Origin: Terriglobia bacterium
Lineage (GTDB): Bacteria; Acidobacteriota; Terriglobia; Bryobacterales; Bryobacteraceae
Direction of reading: 5' to 3'
Length of the DNA stretch: 45,003 nt
NCBI GenBank assembly: GCA_020073365.1
Contig: JAIQFL010000046.1
Coordinates: 1 to 45,003 of the forward strand
Shown here: positions 42,256 to 45,003 of the stretch, in pieces
Numbering within the stretch: position 1 is the first letter of the stretch
Layout of the letters: every line of letters starts with the position of its first letter
The notes under the pieces: model-generated
Told to the model about the DNA's origin: nothing
The model's input: the letters and a program-made list of their open reading frames with translations, nothing else
Database searches by the model: none
Position numbers and translations under genes: made by a program

Positions 42256-43221
42256 ATGAACTACCGCAGACTCGGCAAGACGAATTTCGACGTGAGCGAG
42301 ATCGGCTATGGCGCCTGGGGCATCGGCGGCAAGCAGTGGCTCGGCGGAACCGACGACGAATCGCTGGTAGCCCTGCGGCGCGCCATCGAACTGGGCCTCA
42401 ACTTTATCGACACGGCCCTGGCCTATGGCGATGGCCATAGCGAAAAGCTGGTGGGCCGCGTGGTGCGCGAAGCCGGGCACAGGATTTTCGTTGCGACGAA
42501 AGTGCCGCCCAAGAATGGCGTATGGCCCGCGCAGCCCGGCGTCGGCATCCACCAGGTCTTCCCCTACGACTACATCATGCATTCGGCTGAGCAGAGCCTC
42601 CGTAATCTCGGGCTCGACGCCATCGACATTCTGCAACTCCACGTCTGGAACGCGGAGTGGGTGGACCGCGAGGAATGGCGCAAAGCGTTCGAAGAACTCA
42701 AGCGGTCCGGTAAGGTGCTGTCGGTGGGCGTATCGCTTTCCGAACACGATCCCGATTCCGGCCTGGGAGTCGTCCGAACGGGCTTGGTGGATGCCGTCCA
42801 GGTGATCTATAACATCTTCGATCAGTTGCCCGAAAAGCAGCTCTTGCCGCTGTGCCTGAAAGAAAACGTCGGTGTGCTGGCGCGCGTGCCGCTGGATGAG
42901 GGCGGGCTTTCCGGCCACCTCGACGAAAACACGAAATTCGCGCCGGGCGACTTCCGCGGATTCTATTTCCGTGGCGACCGCAAGAAGCAGGTGGTGGAGC
43001 ACGTCAGCGCGCTGCGGCGGGATCTGGGCGAGGGGATCGACCTGCCGGAGGTCGCGCTGGGTTTCTGCCTTTCCCACACTGCGATATCGACCGTGATTCC
43101 GGGGATGCGCACGAAGCGTCACGCCGAGTCCAACATAGCGGTATCCGATTTGGGCCCGCTCCCGTCCGAAACGCTCGCCATCCTGAAACGCCACTCCTGG
43201 GATCGAAACTTCTATAATTGA
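42256..43221 (+). CDS. Aldo/keto reductase
   Basis: A 321-residue cytoplasmic NADPH-dependent reductase. The family tetrad is visible: Asp and Tyr in FIDTALAYGDGHSE, Lys in VATKVPP and His in LQLHVWN. The N-terminus (MNYRRLGKTNFDVSEIGYGAWGIGG) is typical, and the C-terminal coenzyme region includes TVIPGMRTKRHAESN. GGAGG lies five bases before the ATG. It starts 13 nt after the NHL gene stop, so they may share a transcript. The substrate, probably a sugar or aldehyde, is unknown. Its final codons contain the TATAAT used, I infer, by the next gene. Confidence 0.94.
   Translation: MNYRRLGKTNFDVSEIGYGAWGIGGKQWLGGTDDESLVALRRAIELGLNFIDTALAYGDGHSEKLVGRVVREAGHRIFVATKVPPKNGVWPAQPGVGIHQVFPYDYIMHSAEQSLRNLGLDAIDILQLHVWNAEWVDREEWRKAFEELKRSGKVLSVGVSLSEHDPDSGLGVVRTGLVDAVQVIYNIFDQLPEKQLLPLCLKENVGVLARVPLDEGGLSGHLDENTKFAPGDFRGFYFRGDRKKQVVEHVSALRRDLGEGIDLPEVALGFCLSHTAISTVIPGMRTKRHAESNIAVSDLGPLPSETLAILKRHSWDRNFYN
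43213..43218 (+). promoter_or_regulatory. Consensus -10 TATAAT at the end of the reductase gene
   Basis: A perfect TATAAT overlaps the last sense codons of the aldo/keto reductase and ends 8 nt before the GTG at 43227. This spacing suggests a leaderless transcript for the secreted amidohydrolase. There is no clear -35. Confidence 0.45.
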
Positions 43222-43226
43222 GCCCT

Positions 43227-44642
43227 GTGAACTCTAAGCTCGCGATCTGTCTCCTCCTGGCCGGCGCCGCTTTCGCACAAGGACGCTTCTCCCCCGGCGT
43301 GAAGCCCTTCGTGGCCGTCGACGCGCCCGCAGTCGCGCTCCAGCACGTCCGCGTCATCGACGGCACCGGCGTCCAGCCGCGCGAAGATCAGACTGTCGTC
43401 ATCGACCGCGGCAAGATCGCGGCCATGGGGCCGGCCGCCAACACGCCCGCTCCGGCCGGTGCGCAGGCGCTCGACCTCAGCGGCCACACCGTGATCCCCG
43501 GTCTGGTGGGAATGCACGAACACCTGTTCTACCCTTCGGGCGGCGGCATTCCCATCTACAACGAGCAGGCCTTCAGCTTCCCGCGGCTTTACCTGGCCAG
43601 CGGCGTCACCACCGCGCGCACCGCGGGCAGCCTGGAGCCCTATACCGACATCAACGTCAAGCGCATGGTGGATGCCGGCCGCATGCCCGGTCCCAAACTT
43701 TTCATCACCGGGCCGTACCTGGAAGGGCCGGGCAGCCTCGCCGGTCCCCAGATGCACGAGCTGAGCGGTCCCGAGGACGCCGTCCGGACGGTGGAGTATT
43801 GGGTCTCGGAAGGCGCCACTTCCTTCAAGGCCTACATGAATATCACGCGCGCCGAGCTCCAGGCCGCAGTGGACGCCGCCCACAAGCACGGCATCAAGGT
43901 CACCGGCCATCTTTGCTCCGTCGGTTTCCGCGAGGCCGCCGCCATCGGCATCGATAACCTGGAGCACGGCCTCCTGGTGGACACGGAATTCCACCCCGGC
44001 AAGCAGCCCGACATTTGCCCGCCGCAGGGCGTGACGCGCGGTGAAATCGCCGGGCTCGATCTGAACGGCGCCCCCGTGCGCGACATGATCGCCGACCTGG
44101 TGAAGCACAACGTGGCCATCACCTCCACGCTGGCCGTGTTCGAGGCCTTTGATGGCAGCCGCCCGCCGGTGGAACAGCGGCTGCTCGATGCGCTCTCGCC
44201 CGAAGCGGCCGTCAGCTACCTGGGGTCTCGCGCCCGTTCTCAAGCCGGATCGTTCCTTCCCATGCTGAAGAAGGAGCTGGAATTCGAATACGCCTTCGTG
44301 AAGGCCGGCGGCTTGCTGATCTCCGGAGCCGACCCCACGGGCAACGGCGGCGCGCTGGCCGGCTTCGCCGATCAACGCAATATCGAATTGCTGGTGGAAG
44401 GCGGGTTCACGCCGGTGGAGGCCATCCGCATCGCCACCTCCAACGGGGCCCGGTACCTGGGAGAGCTCGACCACATCGGTACTGTCGCTACCGGCAAACA
44501 GGCAGATCTCGTAGTGATCGACGGCAACCCAGCCGCCCGCATCGCCGATATCCGCAAGGTCAAGCTGGTCTTCAAAGACGGCGCCGGCTACGACCCTTCC
44601 AAGCTGCTGGAATCCATCCGCGGCTCTGTCGCCTTGCACTAG
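43227..44642 (+). CDS. Secreted metal-dependent amidohydrolase (imidazolonepropionase-like)
   Basis: A 471-residue exported hydrolase of the amidohydrolase_1 group. From the GTG at 43227 it has a signal peptide (MNSKLAICLLLAGAAFAQ). The small beta-sandwich domain (VIDGTGVQPREDQTVVIDRGKI) is followed by a TIM barrel with HEH (IPGLVGMHEHLFYP), a Lys in TSFKAYMN that may be a metal-bridging residue, His in HKHGIKVTGHL, EHG in NLEHGLL and Asp in ISGADPTGNGG. Residues near 360-385 are helical. It likely hydrolyses cyclic amides, esters or acylated amino acids outside the cytoplasm. A frame beginning at the TTG at 43218 is less likely. Confidence 0.9.
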   Translation: MNSKLAICLLLAGAAFAQGRFSPGVKPFVAVDAPAVALQHVRVIDGTGVQPREDQTVVIDRGKIAAMGPAANTPAPAGAQALDLSGHTVIPGLVGMHEHLFYPSGGGIPIYNEQAFSFPRLYLASGVTTARTAGSLEPYTDINVKRMVDAGRMPGPKLFITGPYLEGPGSLAGPQMHELSGPEDAVRTVEYWVSEGATSFKAYMNITRAELQAAVDAAHKHGIKVTGHLCSVGFREAAAIGIDNLEHGLLVDTEFHPGKQPDICPPQGVTRGEIAGLDLNGAPVRDMIADLVKHNVAITSTLAVFEAFDGSRPPVEQRLLDALSPEAAVSYLGSRARSQAGSFLPMLKKELEFEYAFVKAGGLLISGADPTGNGGALAGFADQRNIELLVEGGFTPVEAIRIATSNGARYLGELDHIGTVATGKQADLVVIDGNPAARIADIRKVKLVFKDGAGYDPSKLLESIRGSVALH

Positions 44643-44973
44643 CCATGTGGGCGGCCCTCGGCCCGGTCCTCAACCTGCCTCGCCAAAATCAACTGGTCTT
44701 CGCCTGACACCATGGTTCCAACCATAACTTCAGTCCCGTGAGTACCGTTCCATGCCGCCCTTTTTTTGTTTACTCATGAAACCTCGAAATCCCAGAGCAT
44801 TTTCCAATCCAAGGATGATCCTGAAATTAGGAATCGTTTCCAATGCAAGATGATCCTGAAATTGGGTACACCAAGACCAGGTGGATGACACTCCTTTCTT
44901 CCGGCTCGTGAGGCTCTGCAGGACGCCGTTCAGTCTTTGTCCTCCGCGACGAAAGGAGGACGTCCGAAATCAA
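44643..44973. other. Gene-free stretch at the window end
   Basis: No convincing coding frame in about 330 bases. There is an AT-rich part around 44755-44870 holding two direct repeats, and AAAGGAGG near 44952-44959 about 14 bases before a possible start. Base composition differs from the neighbouring genes, as expected for the border of an inserted element. Confidence 0.5.
44801..44866. repeat. Two 30/31-bp direct repeats, possible mobile-element end
   Basis: TTTCCAATcCAAggATGATC at the head of copy 1 (44801-44831) matches copy 2 (44837-44866) at about 28 of 31 positions; both end CCTGAAATT(A/G)GG. Tandem copies with a 36-bp period resemble transposase-binding repeats at the ends of IS21-like elements. 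The identity of the element is inferred. Confidence 0.45.
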
Positions 44974-45003
44974 ATGAAAATGGAACCCAAGGGCGCGATC
45001 GGC
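44974..45003 (+). CDS. Start of an unidentified gene, cut by the window end
   Basis: ATG at 44974 opens a frame beginning MKMEPKGAIG and runs off the window. AAAGGAGG about 14 bases upstream is a distant ribosome site. The adjacent direct repeats suggest it could be a transposase or related gene, but ten codons do not allow an assignment. Confidence 0.3.
   Translation, partial: MKMEPKGAIG

Noticed and set aside
44306..44640. Possible CRISPR or tRNA features anywhere in the window
   Set aside because: By eye I found no spaced direct-repeat array and no tRNA-like arm set. A tRNA and CRISPR scan would be decisive.

Overview
The window looks like a high-GC chromosome segment from an Acidobacteriota, most likely a Solibacter/Bryobacter-type organism. 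The pointers are a VWFA-related protein of the acidobacterial type, a very large TonB-dependent receptor with an N-terminal carboxypeptidase-regulatory domain, NHL-propeller proteins (one ending in the Solibacter-type C-terminal domain), tricorn and S9 peptidases carrying Gly-rich inserts, and abundant short palindromic repeats. This assignment rests on protein family recognition only; there is no rRNA here.

Layout. 1-5.1 kb: triosephosphate isomerase, convergent with a secreted tricorn-type protease, then a VapBC-type toxin-antitoxin pair. 5.2-13.5 kb: an OmpR-type response regulator and histidine kinase, divergent from a TonB-dependent receptor and a VWFA-related protein, with a perfect 11-bp inverted repeat in the shared promoter region. 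13.6-19.3 kb: a Tat-exported amidohydrolase divergent from a six-bladed NHL protein, a one-helix microprotein, a GlsB/YeaQ-like remnant, an S9 peptidase and a GNAT acetyltransferase. 19.4-20.3 kb: a second Tat amidohydrolase.

20.5-36.4 kb (minus strand) is the most distinctive part. A small helical protein, a membrane-anchored Fe-S oxidoreductase (ETF:menaquinone oxidoreductase type), EtfB, EtfA, a long acyl-CoA dehydrogenase, a 2961-residue multidomain lipid/polyketide synthase (KS-AT-KS-ACPx4-KR-DH) and an Sfp-type phosphopantetheinyl transferase run in the same direction, several with overlapping ends. All four carrier domains of the synthase have Thr where the phosphopantetheine Ser normally sits. 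The set resembles a self-contained lipid or polyene synthesis system (synthase plus activating enzyme) joined to an acyl-CoA oxidation and electron-transfer module feeding the quinone pool. A strong sigma70-like promoter lies upstream at about 36.88-36.91 kb.

A family of palindromes (core GGTGGGRCAGGC, short loop, GCCTGYC) is concentrated in this operon. Copies lie between genes and also inside coding sequences, in frame, in interdomain linkers of the synthase, in EtfA and at the C-terminus of the Fe-S oxidoreductase.

37.2-44.6 kb (plus strand): HemW translationally coupled to a threonine aldolase, a 12-repeat NHL protein with the Solibacter C-terminal domain, an aldo/keto reductase and a secreted amidohydrolase. 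The last 360 bases hold two 31-bp direct repeats and the start of an unidentified gene. Several genes begin with GTG 7-8 nt after a -10-like hexamer, which suggests leaderless transcripts.
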